NCBI RefSeq assembly: GCF_905171775.1
Contig: NC_053496.1
Span: 179,709,759 to 179,773,758 of the forward strand
Source of the DNA: Rana temporaria
Taxonomy: Eukaryota > Chordata > Amphibia > Anura > Ranidae
Length of the DNA: 64,000 nt
Direction of reading: 5' to 3'
Below are positions 1 to 11,914 of this stretch, piece after piece. Position 1 is the first letter of the stretch, and each line of letters opens with the position of its first letter. Both the position numbers and the translations under genes were made by a program. Under the pieces are notes generated by a model. That model saw only the letters and a list, made by a program, of their open reading frames with translations, was not told the origin of the DNA and did not search any database.

Positions 1-60
1 ACACAGCCTGCCATTGCAGTCACCAAACATGGGGTGTCCCTGTGTTTTTCTAACCTCGAT

Positions 61-299
61 TTCCAGGGGACACAGATTCCGATCTGTAACGTTTACTTAG
101 TTGAGCGACTTCTTCTCTGCTAATGCTTTGTGTAGTCCTTCCGTTGTGGTTTGCAAATGAATGTGCGCAAACAAGCCGATGAGTCTCATGAAATTTCTTT
201 TCTGTTGAACAATTCTGTTGATGAAATAAAAGTGACTATTGTTTTGGTATTTTACTGAATAAATGTGTGTGTGTGTGTATTTATTAAACAGGGTGCACA
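61..299 (+). other. Decayed 3' flank of a further zinc-finger paralog
   Basis: This stretch aligns by eye with the 3' flank of gene C at about 35240-35415. Shared blocks include CAGATT..ATCTGTAAC, TTTTGGTATTTTACTGAATAA and GGTGCACAAA, in the same order and spacing. No coding sequence is visible. The simplest reading is that another cluster member ends just left of the window, or that its tail was copied here. That is inference from similarity only. Confidence 0.45.
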
Positions 300-715
300 A
301 ACAGGGCCACCATTAGGGGGGGGGGGGGACAAGCATACATGTGTAGGGGGCCCAGGCATCCTGCGGCACTCAGGCCCCCCGGAGGTATTTTTATCTGCTG
401 CCTGAAAGCTGGATGGTTGACAGCCATGGTAGCTACTCCTCTCCGCCATTCGCAGCAGGAGCGCATCCCGAGGCATCCAATAGGCGGCGCCTGTGAGACG
501 TGAGTTTGGCGTTGCCCCCCAACTGTGGCAGAGCAGCTGAGAGGGTCTCAAGGTCACAAGATGGTTGCAGGACCAAGACTCGGCAAGTCCTGGTCTGGAC
601 TGGAGCGGTGGATCCCTGTTTTTCCTCACATCTTTTTTTTTTCTTGTGTCTATTGTAAAATTTTGCAAATAATTCATTTTTGTTCATAAATTTGGGACAA
701 ATTTTTGGTAAAAAA
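300..715. other. No gene recognised; G-run and GC-rich spacer
   Basis: A run of about 12 G residues lies near 317-328, followed by GC-rich unique-looking sequence. The open frames here are short, on the minus strand, and show no recognisable domain. Confidence 0.4.
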
Positions 716-1680
716 ATAACCCAAATTAGTGGATATTATTTAGTCTGTGTTATAGAGTCTACAAGCTATGGTGCCAATCATAAAAATGTTATCACACCTG
801 ATGTACTGACGGCCTATCTAATTTCTTGAGGCCCTGAAATGTCAGGACAGTACAAATGCCCCACAAATGACCCCTTTTTGGAAAGTAGACAGTCCAAGGT
901 ATTTAGTAAGAGGCATGGTGAGTTTTTTGAAGTGATCTTTTCCCAAGATTGTTTGGAAAATTAAGATTTTTTTTTTTTTTTACACAAAATTGTCATAATA
1001 ACAAGTTATTTCTCACACACAGCATATGCATACTTCCAATTACACCCCAAAATACATTCTGCTACTCCTCTCAAGTATGGCGATACCACATGTGTGAGAC
1101 TTTTACACAGCCTGGCCACATAGAGAGGCCCAACATGCAGGGAGCACCTTCAGGTTTTCTAGGAGCATAAATTATATGACTACTAATTTCCTGACTACCT
1201 AGGACATTTTTGAAGGCCCTGGAGCACCAGGACAGTGTAATTGCCCTATTTTGGAAAGCAAACACCCCAACGTATTTTCTATGAGGCATTATGAGTCTTT
1301 TGAACATGTCATTTTTTTCCACAAGTTTTCGGAAAATGTGGAAAGAAAATGAAAACTTATTTTTTCTACACAAAGTGGTAAATTTCTAAGATTTTTCTAA
1401 CGCAAAGCATGTACATAGCAAAAATGACACCCCAAAATATATTCTGCTACTCCTCCCGAGTATGGCGATACCACATGTGTGAGACTCTCTATGTGGCAGC
1501 CTGGCCACATAGAGAGGCCCAACATACAGGGAGCACTGTCGGGTGTTCTAGGAGCATAAATGACACATCTAATTTCCTGATGACCTATGATAATTTTGAA
1601 GGCCCTGGAGCACCAGGACAGTGGAATTACCTACAAAATTACCCCATTTTGAAAAGCAAACACCCCAAGGTATGGATGAG
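716..1680. repeat. Diverged tandem repeat, period about 385 bp
   Basis: The phrase ACCCCAAAATA.ATTCTGCTACTCCT followed by GTATGGCGATACCACATGTG occurs near 1043 and again near 1428. The surrounding text (AGGCCCAACAT.CAGGGAGCAC, GGCCCTGGAGCACCAGGACAG) also recurs, and a third partial copy follows. The copies differ by point changes and small indels. The family was not identified. Confidence 0.6.
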
Positions 1681-1689
1681 CCATGGCCT

Positions 1690-2010
1690 GCAGATAGGTA
1701 CTCGGGTACTCTGATGGGCTGGAGACAGGTACTCGGGTACTCTGATGGGCTTCATATAGGTACTTAGGTACTCTGATGGGCTAGAAAGATGTACTCTGAT
1801 GGGCTGGAGACAGGTACTCATGTACTCTGATGGGCTGGTGACTGGTACTCGGTTACTCAGATGGGCTGGTGACAGGTACTCTAGGCTGGAGACATATACT
1901 TTGATGGGCTGGAGACAGGTACCCGTGTACTCTGATGGGCCGGTGACAGGTACTCGGTTACTCAGATGGTCTAGTGACAGGTACTCGGGTACTCTGGTGG
2001 GCTGGTGATA
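1690..2010. repeat. Minisatellite, irregular unit of about 31 bp
   Basis: The words GATGGGCTGGAGACAGGTAC and TCGGGTACTCT repeat about ten times with small length changes. The open frames over this stretch on both strands come from the repeat and are not genes. Confidence 0.75.
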
Positions 2011-2179
2011 AGTAATCTTTATCTGTGGGCAATCAGTGTGTTTTAGTGTGCCCTGTAAGCGGTAACTAGCTGATACCACAATCTCCTCCTCACACACGAT
2101 CGGTGTGTGAGGTGGAGTACCCAGTAACAGCTAGTTACCGCAGTTTGTTGACATTTGTGACCCGCTGTGATTGGGCACT

Positions 2180-2665
2180 TGGCTTGGAGCTCCAAAACAC
2201 AATTCATTTTGGACAATTTCATGCTCCCAACGTTGTGGGAACAGTTTGGGGACGGCCCCTTCCTGTTTCAACATGACTGCCCACCAGTGCACAAAGCAAG
2301 GTCCATAAAGACATGGATGAGCGAGTTTGGGATGCAGGAATTTGACTGGCCTTTGCATAGTTCTGACCTCAACCCGATAGAACACCTTTGGGATGAATTG
2401 GAGCGGAGACTGCGAGCCAGGCCTTCTCGTCCACATTAGTGCCTGATCTTCCAAATGCGTTTCTGGAAGAATGGTCAAACATCCCCATAGGCACCCTCCT
2501 AAACCTTGTGGACGGCCTTCCCAGAAGAGTTGAAGCTGTTATAGCTGCAAAGGGCGGGGCCAACTCAATATTGAACCCTACGGACTAAGACTGGGATGCC
2601 ATTAAAGTTCATGTGTGTGTAAAGGCAGGCGTCCCAATACTTTTGGTAATATAGTGTATATATGG
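2180..2665 (+). mobile_element. Tc1/mariner-type transposon, 3' part only
   Basis: The + frame at 2167-2439 reads as the C-terminal part of a Tc1-type DDE transposase. It includes FQHDCPPVHKA (second catalytic Asp region) and DLNPIEHLWDELERRLRAR (third acidic region), then a stop. A typical Tc1 3' end follows: GTAAAGGCAGGCGTCCCAAT and ACTTTTGGTAATATAGTGTA. The N-terminal DNA-binding half and the 5' terminal repeat are missing, so this is a dead fragment. Copies of the same family lie on the minus strand near 17272-18170 and 26106-26330, and at the right edge of the window. Confidence 0.8.
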
Positions 2666-3045
2666 CTGTAGATGTCTTTAGCTTGACATGCATTATTTGG
2701 TATTTCCTACATTTTATACCCGGTGAGTCAGAGGACTGCAACCTGGGTTTGCAGCATAATATCTCCACCTCTAGTAAGTACAAGGCGGTTCCTTAGGTCC
2801 TTCACCATTACAAATCAAGCAGGCACGCCAAGCTCTCTGTGCCTTCGTTGGGGTCGCCATAGACTGCTAGCTGGTACAACTAAGTGCTGGTCGGTCACTC
2901 AGAGCTTTTTTTATATATACTGTGCATTCACATCATTCGCATCAGTCCCTGCCCCCAAGGAGCGTACAGTCTAAGGTCCTTAACTCACATTCATACTAGG
3001 GCCAGTTTAGACAGGAGCCAATTAACATACCAGTATGTAGACATC
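2666..3045. other. No gene recognised
   Basis: Unassigned intergenic sequence. I see no zinc-finger, transposase or structural-RNA signature in it. Confidence 0.35.
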
Positions 3046-3605
3046 TAGGGCTGGGAAAAAAATCGTTTTGAATCTTGAATTGAGTTGCGAGGGCAAATCG
3101 ATTCAAATTTTGATCAAATCGATTTTTTTCGATTTTTTTTTTCCATAGGTCGGCGCTCCGTGGATTAGGCCGAAGCCGCGGCCTCGCCAAAAAATCCTGC
3201 CTCGCCGCGATCCTGGGAATAGGGTGTGAGGCCGCTAGCGGCCTTTTCCCAGGATCGCGGCGAGCAGCCTTTTTCCAGGATCGCGGAGGACTAGGCCGAA
3301 GCTGGGGCCTCGCCTAAAAAACCCTGTCCACAGGTCGCCGCGATCCTGGGAAAAGGGCGCAAGGCCGGACGTCGCCCGGGGCATTTTCCCAGGATAGCTG
3401 TGAGCTGCGGGCAGGGTTTTTTTAGGCGACCTAGTCTGCGGCCTTTTCCCAGGATTGCGGCGGACTAGGCTGAAGCCGCGGTCTCGCCTAAAAATGTAGG
3501 ACCGGCGCGGTGTCCATGGGGAAAAAAAACTTGATTCGTATCGTGAATCAAGTTTTTTTCTTTAAAAATCGCAGATTTTTTTTTGCCTAAAATCTCCCAG
3601 CCCTA
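3046..3605. mobile_element. Inverted-repeat element with GC-rich core
   Basis: The ends are inverted: TAGGGCTGGGA at the left and TCCCAGCCCTA at the right. A/T-rich subterminal runs with ATCGATT-type words enclose a core in which a GC-rich phrase (CGCGATCCTGGGAAAA, AGGCCGAAGC) repeats on both strands. There is no open frame of note. It is a probable non-autonomous DNA transposon of unknown superfamily. Confidence 0.6.
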
Positions 3606-3904
3606 CGGACATCCCAACCTGCAAAAACTCATTCCAGGGAGGTGGCGCTTCGCTTTTTTTATTCTTAATAGTTTTTTTTACAATTGAATTTGTTTCTTTA
3701 TTTTTTTTCACAATGCTTTTTGGAGGGAGGGGGTTGGGGCAGTGGACAGTGTTGGTAGGGCAGGGTAGAGTGGTGTCAGTCGTTTTTTATTACGTTTTTT
3801 TACACCTTTTTTTTTTTATATATATATATTTTATTTTTTATTTTTTGGGGGGCTTTGGTGAGATTTTGCATATACACTTGTTATTTTTTTACTTCAAAGC
3901 AGAT

Positions 3905-3928
3905 TATGTGTGTGTGTGTATATGTATG

Positions 3929-4003
<75 letters not shown>

Positions 4004-4085
4004 CTGCTCTGAAATAAAGTAAAAAACATAACAAATAAACAGTCTGTGTGTGTGTGTATGTGTATATATATATATATATATATAT
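3905..4085. repeat. (TG)n and (TA)n microsatellites
   Basis: A (TG)n run leads into a long (TA)n run to about 3998, and a second (TG)n/(TA)n tract ends near 4085. The sequence between them repeats AATCTGCTCTGAAATAAAGT in inverted relation to AGCAGAT upstream, so the two tracts may be arms of one foldback. Confidence 0.8.
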
Positions 4086-4310
4086 TGTCCTATGTTGTAA
4101 GGAGGTGTTTTTCTTAGGAAAATGGTGGCACCTGGCCGAAGACTCAACACGTTTGTTCTCTAGCGTTTGAGAATTCTCCCATTAAAATCAATGCAATTTG
4201 GTCCACAACAAAATGGCCGCCAGCCGGAGCCCTAATTACAAGGACAGATTGCTTAGTGTTGTAGGGGGATGCTAGGAGCGGAAGCTGTTTGCGGAGACGT
4301 CTGCAGGGAC

Positions 4311-4840
4311 TAGGGTGACCACATTTCCAAACTGCCATTCAGGGACACACACCCTCTCTCACCTTCCCCAAAAAAAGATGATGGGGGGGATGTAGTCTCG
4401 GGTTGATGGGGAATTTGGCGTCGGGTTATTTGTCAGGTGAATGTGCCACTTGCCACCAGATGCAGTGCTGCTGTCACTCCCTCTGCATGAGCCACGTGCA
4501 TTGAAGGTAAGGAGTGGCGTCACTATCTGGAGAGTGAAGATCACACCAGTCCCTGCTGCTTGCCACTTGGTGCAGGAGGAGGTGCCGAGGTGGGTGGGGA
4601 CAGCAACGCTGCACTAGGCACAGGCCTCACTCCCGGTCTCACTGTCAGAGTAAATTGTCACTGGTTGCAAGACGCCAGGCAGCGCCGGCACTAGCAACCA
4701 GTTTTAGAAATGTAGTTAGAAGGGGGGTGGTTGTGTCATCTATTTCATTCCGGGACACTGTATTGTCCCGGAATGAAGGTGCCCGGGACCCGGGACAGAC
4801 ATATCAATTGCGGGACAGTCCCGGACACGTGGGCACCCTA
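4311..4840. mobile_element. Inverted-repeat element
   Basis: The left end TAGGGTGACCACAT pairs with the right end ACGTGGGCACCCTA. Internal GGGACA/TGTCCC words are frequent. There is no coding frame. It is a non-autonomous DNA element of unassigned superfamily. Confidence 0.55.
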
Positions 4841-5181
4841 CACCAGATGCAAATTGTCACTGCATTGGTGGCAGCACTAGTCCATGTGGTGGGTGAAGAG
4901 CGGGGGGGGGGCGGTGAGAGATGTCATCTCTCTGATCCCCGTGCACTTCCGACATTAATGCTGAACGGGCGGAAGAGCAGTGATGCGGGGGGCGGAGAGA
5001 GATGATGTCATCTCTGCTTGCCTGCCCGTTCGCTCGCCTTATCTCTTCCACCCGGCGCTTATATCCCAGCCACCTGTCTCTGTCATGCCGGCCGCCCGCA
5101 ACCGTGGCCCGTCTGTAGTAAGGCCACGGCCCAGTAGTGGGCCCGGGGGTTGATGACCCCCTGATCTAAGAGGATGTAGCA

Positions 5182-7510
5182 TTAACCACTTCCATACTGC
5201 GCCTATTCTGGCACTAATCTCCTTCATGTAAAAATCATATTTTTTTGCTAGAAAATTACTCAGAACCCCCCAAACATTATATATATATTTTTTTTAACAT
5301 ACACTTTAGGGAATAAAATGGCGGTCGTTGCAACTTTTTATCTTGCATGGTATTTGCGCAATAATTTTTCAAACGCCTTTATTTGAAAAGAAAAACGGTT
5401 TCATGAATTAAAAAAATATGATGTTACGCCGATACGTTACGTTAGATACCTAACTTGTCACGCTTTAAAATTGCGCACACTCATGAAACGGCGCCAAACT
5501 TCGGTACTTAAAAAGGCGACGCTTACATTTTTTTTACAAGTTAACAGTTTAGAGTTACAGAGAGGGTCTAGTGCTAGAATTATTGCTCTCGCTCTAACGC
5601 ACGCGGCGATGCCTCACATGTGTGGTTTGAATGGTGTTTACATATGTGGGCGGGACTTGCGTTCGCTTCTGAGCGCGAGTTACTGGGGACAGGGGCGTTT
5701 AAAAAAAAATTATTATTATTACATTTTTTATTTTACTTACATTTTTTTTATTTTTACATTTTTTTTATCACTTTTATTCCTATTACAAGGAATGTAAACA
5801 TCCCTTGTAATAGGAAATGTGTGTGACAGGTCCTCTTTATGGAGAGATGCGGGATCAATAAGACCCCACATCTCTCCTCCAGGCTGGAAAGCATGACATT
5901 GGGAAACAAAAATCACCGATCTCATGCTTTCAGCCACGATTGGTTACGGCTCCCGATCAATCCCCGCATGCCAGCAGTACCCGCGCCCCCCCCCCCCCCA
6001 CTACCAGCTCCTCTTTCCCCTGGGGCGATCCTCTGCACAGGTGAGCAGAGGCTACAATGGTGGGCACAGTGAGTAGAGGCTGCAATTGTGGGCACAGTGA
6101 GGAAAGGCTACAATGGTGGGCACAGTGAGCAGAGGCTACAATGGTGGGCACAGTGAGTAAAGGCTACAATGGTGGGCACAGTGAGCAGAGGCTACAATGG
6201 TGGGCACAGTGAGTAAAGGCTACATTGGTGGGCACAGTGAGCAGAGGCTGCAATGGTGGGCACAGTAAGCAGAGGCTACAATGGTGGGTACAGTGAGTAA
6301 AAGCTGCAATGGTGGGCACAGTGAGTAGAGGCTGCAATGGTGGGCACAGTGAGTAGAGGCTGCAATTGTGGGCACAGTGAGGAAAGGCTACAATGGTGGG
6401 CACAGTGAGCAGAGGCTACAATGGTGGGCACAGTGAGCAGAGGCTACAATGGTGGGCCCAGTGAGCAGAGGCTGCAATGGTGGGCACAGTAAGCAGAGGC
6501 CGCAATGGTGGGCACAGTGAGCAGAGGCTGCAGTGGTGGGCACAGTGAGCAGAGGCCACAATGGTGGGCACAGTGAGCAGAGGCTGCAGTGGTGGGCACA
6601 GTCAGCAGAGGCTACAATGGTGGGCACAGTGAGCAGAGGCCGCAATGGTGGGCACAGTGAGCAGAGGCTGCAATGGTGGGCACAGTGAGCAGAGGCAACA
6701 ATGGTGGGCACAGTGAGCAGAGGCTACAATGGTGGGCACAGTGAGCAGAGGCTACAATGGTGGGTACAGTGAGTAAAAGCTGCAATGGTGGGCACAGTAA
6801 TCAAAGGCTGCAATGGTGGGCCCAGTGAGCAGAGGCTGCAATGGTGGGCACAGTGAGCAGAGGCCGCAATGGTGGGCACAGTGAGCAGAGGATGCAATGG
6901 TGGGCACAGTGAGCAGAGGCCGCAATGGTGGGCACAGTGAGCAGAGGCTACAATTGTGGGCACAGTGAGCAGAGGCAACAATGGTGGGCACAGTGAGCAA
7001 AAGCTACAATGGTGGGCACAGTGAGCAGAGGCCGCAGTGGTGGGCACAGTGAGCAGAGGCTACAATGATGGGCACGGGTGTGGCTGCACTGATAAAGTTT
7101 GTAACTTAATTCTGCATAAAACATATTAATGTCATTTCATGAGATAATTTATGAGGGCGGAATTAGGGGCAGTGCAGGGTAGGGATTGGGCGGGGCAACT
7201 GGTGGCGAGTAACCCTTGAGGCCTGGCTAGTAGCTCAGGACTTTACATTTTGAGCCCTGATAGTGGAATCGTTTATTTTTTATTTTTTCAAATTTTTCGG
7301 TTTTTATATTAAAAATGTAAAAACCCAGTGGTAATCAAATACCACCAAAAGAAAGCTCTATGTGTGTGAACATTTTCTTTAAATAAAAATGTCATTTGTG
7401 TACAGCATTGCATGACCACCAAGCAGCAGTTAAAGTAGCGCAGTGCTGAATAGCAAAAAAAATGCTCCTTCATGAAGGGGGGTAAAACCTCCCAGAGCTC
7501 AAGTGGTTAA
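5182..7510. mobile_element. Large TTAACCACTT / AAGTGGTTAA element
   Basis: It begins TTAACCACTTCC and ends CTCAAGTGGTTAA, an inverted pair. The left part (5440-5700) has a close relative inside intron 6 of gene E (51460-51680), with the shared phrase GCCTCACATGTGTGGTTTGAA (ATACC.. in E). Similar AAGTGGTTAA ends recur near 18430, 26700 and 41247. The core holds a 28-bp minisatellite annotated separately. It carries no transposase, so it is non-autonomous. Confidence 0.55.
6037..7075. repeat. 28-bp minisatellite, about 37 copies
   Basis: The unit is GTGAGCAGAGGCTACAATGG followed by TGGGCACA, with common variants GCTGCAATGG and GCCGCAATGG. Because 28 is not a multiple of 3, the minus-strand frames cycle through all three phases and give Cys/His-rich pseudo-proteins. 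These only superficially resemble zinc-binding repeats. Confidence 0.9.
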
Positions 7511-7580
7511 TGAATTGCAATTCAGGCCTTCACCAAGACCTATCTTGCAGAAAACCCAGAACGTTTATTCACATCTAGGA

Positions 7581-7717
7581 CAGGGATCTTCAAACTACGG
7601 CCCTCCAGCTGTTGCGGAACTACACATCCCATGAGGCATTGCAAGACTCCCTGAAATGAAACTAGGCATGATGGGAATTGTAGTTCCTGAACAACTGGAG
7701 GGCCGTAGTTCTAGGGG
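7581..7717. mobile_element. Short inverted-repeat element (MITE)
   Basis: The left arm CAAACTACGGCCCTCCAGCT is inverted at the right as AACTGGAGGGCCGTAGTT. The inner arms GGAACTACA.ATCCCATGA and TGGGAATTGTAGTTCC also pair. The whole is about 137 bp and non-coding. This resembles widespread vertebrate hAT-type MITEs, but the superfamily call is from memory of that pattern. Confidence 0.65.
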
Positions 7718-7919
7718 GTCAAAGAATGCTCAAAGCACATTTCTGCAGCTGAATTAATGAATCTCTCCCATTCTCTTTGGGATCTGATCCGGAATTCCTT
7801 CATCTTCCACCATGACGATGGGAATTGTACCGAAGAGAGAGCCGAGACGGCTCGGGCACAGGGAGCCATACGTAAAAAAAGCCACCTCGAAAAATAACAG
7901 GCTTCAGCTTTAACTTTCA

Positions 7920-8102
7920 CCACTAGATGGTAGCAAACTTGTTCTCTGGCAACAACATGGACAGGAAGTGATCTCATGTTCATGCAGGATGGACTCTATG
8001 GTACAAACAGGAAGTGATGCAATACATACGGAAGAACTTATGGGTGAGAGGTGAGAAGCAAGGCAGTAGTGTGAGGTGACAGCGCTGAAACTGCTTCATG
8101 AG
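7920..8102 (+). promoter_or_regulatory. Promoter block and noncoding exon 1 of gene A
   Basis: It holds CCACTAGATGGTAG (7920-7933, CTCF-like core), then two ACAGGAAGTG words (7961-7970, 8007-8016; ETS-type), then the transcribed-looking block GGGTGAGAGGTGA. The block ends CATGAG before GTAATA, a 5' splice donor at 8103. The order and spacing match the blocks upstream of genes B to E. The transcription start itself cannot be placed from sequence. Confidence 0.5.
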
Positions 8103-8104
8103 GT

Positions 8105-8955
8105 AATACGTCCTAAATATAGAGCCATTTATCCAACTGTCCATCCAGAGCCTCTGGTTTATAGACCGGATACATCCTACATATAGAACCATTTATCCAA
8201 CTGTCCATCCACAGCCTCTGGTTTATAGACCGGATACATCCTACATATAGAACCATTTATCCAACTGTCCATTCAGAGCCTCTGGTTTATAGTCCAGATA
8301 CATCCTAAATATAGAGCCATTTATCCAACTGTCCATCCACAGCCTCTGGTTTATAGTCCAGATACATCCTAAATATAGAGCCATTTATCCAACTGTCCAT
8401 CCAGAGCCTCTGGTTTATAGACAGGATACATCCTAAATATAGAGCCATTTATCCAACTGTCCACCCACAGCCTCTGGTTTATAGACCGGATACATCCTAC
8501 ATATAGAACCATTTATCCAACTGTCCATCCACAGCCTCTGGTTTATAGTCCAGATACATCCTAAATATAGAGCCATTTATCCAACTGTCCATCCAGAGCC
8601 TCTGGTTTATAGATCAGATACATCCTAAATATAGAACCATTTATCCAACTGTCCATCCAGAGCCTCTGGTTTATAGATCAGATACAATTTAAATATAGAG
8701 CCATTTATCCAACTGTCCATCCGGAGCCTCTGGTTTATAGACCGGATACATACTAAATATAGAGACATTTATCCAAGTGTCCATCCAGAGCCTCTGGTTT
8801 ATAGACCAGATACATCCTAAATATAGAGCCATTTATCCAACTGTCCATCCAGAGCCTCTGGTTTATAGACCAGATACATCCTAAATATAGAACCATTTAT
8901 CCAACTGTCCATCCAGAGCCTCTGGTTTATAGACCGGATACATCCTAAATCGGGG
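8105..8955. repeat. 64-bp minisatellite in intron 1 of gene A
   Basis: The unit contains ATAGAGCCATTTATCCAACT, GTCCATCCAGAGCCTCTGG and TTTATAGACCGGATACATCC, and about 13 copies are present. The same array occurs in intron 1 of C, D and E, so it predates the gene duplications. In A it is broken by inserted elements and resumes at 10660-10791 and 11522-11672. Confidence 0.9.
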
Positions 8956-10655
8956 TTTGACAAAATTTGTTTGAACCTAGGAGCCAGCTAAAAAAGTTAG
9001 GAGCCAGTTTTTTTTTTCGGTATTTGGGTACTTTCACACTGGGGCGTCACGGGTGTCGGCGGTAAAGTTTACCATCGTTTTTGCCGCGATTTTCAGCTGC
9101 TAGCGGGCGCTTTTACCCCCCGCTAGCGGTCGAAAAAGGGTTAAAACTGCTCACAAAGCGCCACGGCCGCGCTGCCCCATTGATTTCAATGGGCAGGGGA
9201 GCTTTAGGAGTGGTGTATTTACCGCTCCTACAGCGCATCAAAGATGAGACTGGCAGGACTTTTTTTTACCGTCCTGCCAGCGCACTGCTCCAGTGTGAGA
9301 GCAGCCTTACTCTGCAATGAGCCCTCTCGGGGGAACTGTCAGATTCAACGTCTGCGTCGTATATAGTCCTTGTTAAAGGGGTTGTAAAGGTAAAAAAAAA
9401 ATCCCTAAATATCTTCCTTTACCTTAGTGCAGTCCTCCTTCACTTACCTCATCCTTCCATTTTGCTTTTAAATGTCCTTATTTCTTCTGAGAAATCCTCA
9501 CTTCCTGTTCTTCTGTCTGAAACTCCACACAGTAAGGCTTTCTCCCTGGTGTGGAGTGTCGTGCTAGTCTCCCTCCCTTGGACTACAGGAGAGTCAGGAC
9601 GCCCTCTAACACACAGCTCCTTTCTCTATCTGTAACATAGAGAGCGTCCTGACTCTCCGGTAGTCCAGGGGAGGGGTCGAGCACGACACTCCACACCAGG
9701 GAGAAAGCCTCCCATTACTGTGTGGAGTTACAGACAGAAGAACAGGAAGTGAGGATTTCTCAGAAGAAATAAGGACATTTAAAAGCAAAATGGAAGGATG
9801 AGGTAAGTGAAGGAGGACTGCACTAAGGTAAAGGAAGCTATTTAGGGATTTTTTTTTTTACCTTTACAACCCCTTTAAGAGGGCTGCACATGGGGGGGGG
9901 CGGATTTCAGGGAGGGCGTCACCTTTTTTCTCAGGTATTGGACAATTCATGCAGAGGGCTGCGCACCACACTCTCATACACGGGGCTCATATCACAGTAT
10001 CCACTTCAATCCTGCACAAGGAAAATTAAATATGCAATAAAAAGTTTTAAGGACTACTAGGCTCAGCAAGCCTACTATGAGAAAATATACAATATGAGAT
10101 TATATATATATATATATATATATAATGATTTATAAATTCTAATCTAATTGATGGGGGGGGGGGGGAACTTTTGCTGTGTGCCCGACAGGATGGCAGGCAG
10201 GGGATTACCTCCTCGCACTCCTCCCAGCCACTGGCCCGGCTCTCCAGCATTCCAGCTCAGCACCTCGTCTCCCCGGCTCAGCTTCTCTTCCACCCAGAGG
10301 AGCAGGGCGCTCTTGTGCCAGGAAACCTCAGACTCTCGAGCCTCCATGTCCCTGAGCCCGGTCGCCAGCTCCCTCAGCCCCTGCTCCAGTAATACCCTGG
10401 GTGAGAGCGACAGCAGCGGGGGATGACGAGCCGCCAGGCATCCCCAGCTGGACTGCACTCTAATGTCCGCTTGCTCCTCCAGCCATGTCAGTGGCTGCCG
10501 CGCTGCTCTCTTACTACTCTGTCCCCACTGCTGCCGCTAATCGCGTTCCCTAATCATGACAGTGACGGGCAGTACTCTGTCTGGAAGGCCTACGGGCCAT
10601 GTCCACTCGCTAGGACACAATTTCTAGTCAACCTGGCGACCCGGGATTTGTCGAG
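8951..10655. mobile_element. Composite insertion inside the 64-bp array
   Basis: The edges GGGGTTTGACAAAATTTG and GGGATTTGTCGAGCCCTG are roughly inverted, and the minisatellite continues on each side, so this is an insertion. Inside are a smaller element (9031-9307), with CTTTCACACTGGGGC opposed to CCAGTGTGAGAGCAGCC, and the long foldback at 9373-9878. A G-run lies near 10145, and a GC-rich stretch at 10180-10560 shows no recognised gene. A related edge sequence (AAATTTGTCAAACCCTG) occurs at about 51750 in gene E. Confidence 0.5.
9373..9878. mobile_element. 506-bp near-perfect foldback
   Basis: TTAAAGGGGTTGTAAAGG at the left returns as CCTTTACAACCCCTTTAA at the right. The two arms of about 230 bp stay complementary through AGTGCAGTCCTCCTTCACTT, CACTTCCTGTTCTTCTGTCT and CTCCACACCAGGGAGAAAG, with the loop near 9620. 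It is a palindromic MITE with no coding potential. Confidence 0.85.
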
Positions 10656-10794
10656 CCCTGTCTTAAATATAGCGCCATTTATCCAACTGTCCATCCAGAG
10701 CCTCTGGTTTATAGACCAGATACATCCTAAATATAGAGCCATTTATCCAACTGTCCATCCAGAGCCTCTGGTTTATAGACCGGATACATCCTAA

Positions 10795-11521
10795 GGCCCA
10801 GATTCACAGAGAGTTGGGCGCACATTACGCCGCGGTAACGCAAACAAGCATGGAATTCAGGAAGCCAGTGCTCCCAACGCTGTGTCGGCGTGGCGTAGGT
10901 TTCGAAGGCGCAGGCCGGCGTAGGTGGAAGTGGGCTTGACCCATGCAAATGAGGCGTGACCCCATGCAAATGATGGGCCAAGCGCCAGACAAGTACGTTT
11001 AACGAAATGCGCCGTGACGTGGACGCATCCCCCTGCGCATGCTCACAACCACGTCGGAACACCTGCCTAAGATACGCCGGATCACTTCGTACGCCAATGA
11101 ACGTATCCTACGCCCAGCCAGACACGCGTCCAACGTAAAATACGCCGGCTTGTGCTCCCTGGTGCAGAGCTTTGCATGTCTGCTGCCGGGTTGCACCTCC
11201 TTTATGGGGCTTAACTTTACGCCGGACGTACAACTTACGCACACCTCTCATAGCCTGCGTCGGGCACACGCAGGTTCAAGAATCGCCGTATTTCCCCCAT
11301 TTGCATGTTTGAATGGCTAATCAATGGGAGCGGCACCATGCACCCAGCCTAAATGTACGCCCACCCTGCGCCGGCGTAAGCAAGATACGTCGGCGGGGTG
11401 TTGCCTGGTTTTAGGCGCATCTCTGTTTGTGGGTCTTGCGCACAGATACGACGGCGCACATTTGCACTTACGTCGGCGTAACTTGTTATACGTCGGCGTA
11501 AGTGCTTTGTGAATCCGGGCC
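10795..11521. mobile_element. CpG-rich MITE with TAA target duplication
   Basis: The left end GGCCCAGATTCAC pairs with the right end GTGAATCCGGGCC. TAA flanks both sides (10792-10794, 11522-11524), and the uninterrupted minisatellite unit reads CATCCTAAATATAG, so the duplication is clear. A 3-bp TAA duplication fits PIF/Harbinger-type elements. The interior is rich in TACGCCGGCGTA palindromes. A relative sits in intron 4 of gene B (19979-20687). Confidence 0.75.
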
Positions 11522-11914
11522 TAAATATAGAACCATTTACCCAACTGTCCACCCAGAGCCTCTGGTTTATAGACCGGATACATCCTAAATATAGAACCAT
11601 TTATCCAACTGTCCATCCAGAGCCTCTGGTTTATAGACCGGATACATCCTAAATATAGAGCCATTTATCCATCTTCCATAACATTGCCTCTGGGTTGTCA
11701 CTGTTAGATAAGGGGCTCACTGTGGAATATTTATTTATATACACATTTTTATTTCTATATACAGTATATAGTTGTCACATTTTAAATTTAGGAGCTCATT
11801 TCTTACAGAACCAACACACAATCGCACTGGAAATTTTTTTTATTGCTAAACGTCTGTTTCTTTTTAGAGACTATACTGCACTTGGAGGGACACAAGGATC
11901 TCTACAAGGACGTC

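Noticed and set aside
6037..7075. Minus-strand Cys/His-rich frames resembling a metal-binding repeat protein
   Set aside because: They come from the 28-bp minisatellite, which cycles through all three frames. The Cys/His spacing does not match a known zinc fold.
6037..7075. CRISPR-like regular repeats
   Set aside because: Eukaryotic minisatellite: the repeats are contiguous with no unique spacers.
10148..10560. GC-rich frames on both strands near 10.15-10.56 kb that could be an exon of an unrelated gene
   Set aside because: They overlap each other on opposite strands, lie inside a composite insertion, and show no domain or convincing splice structure.
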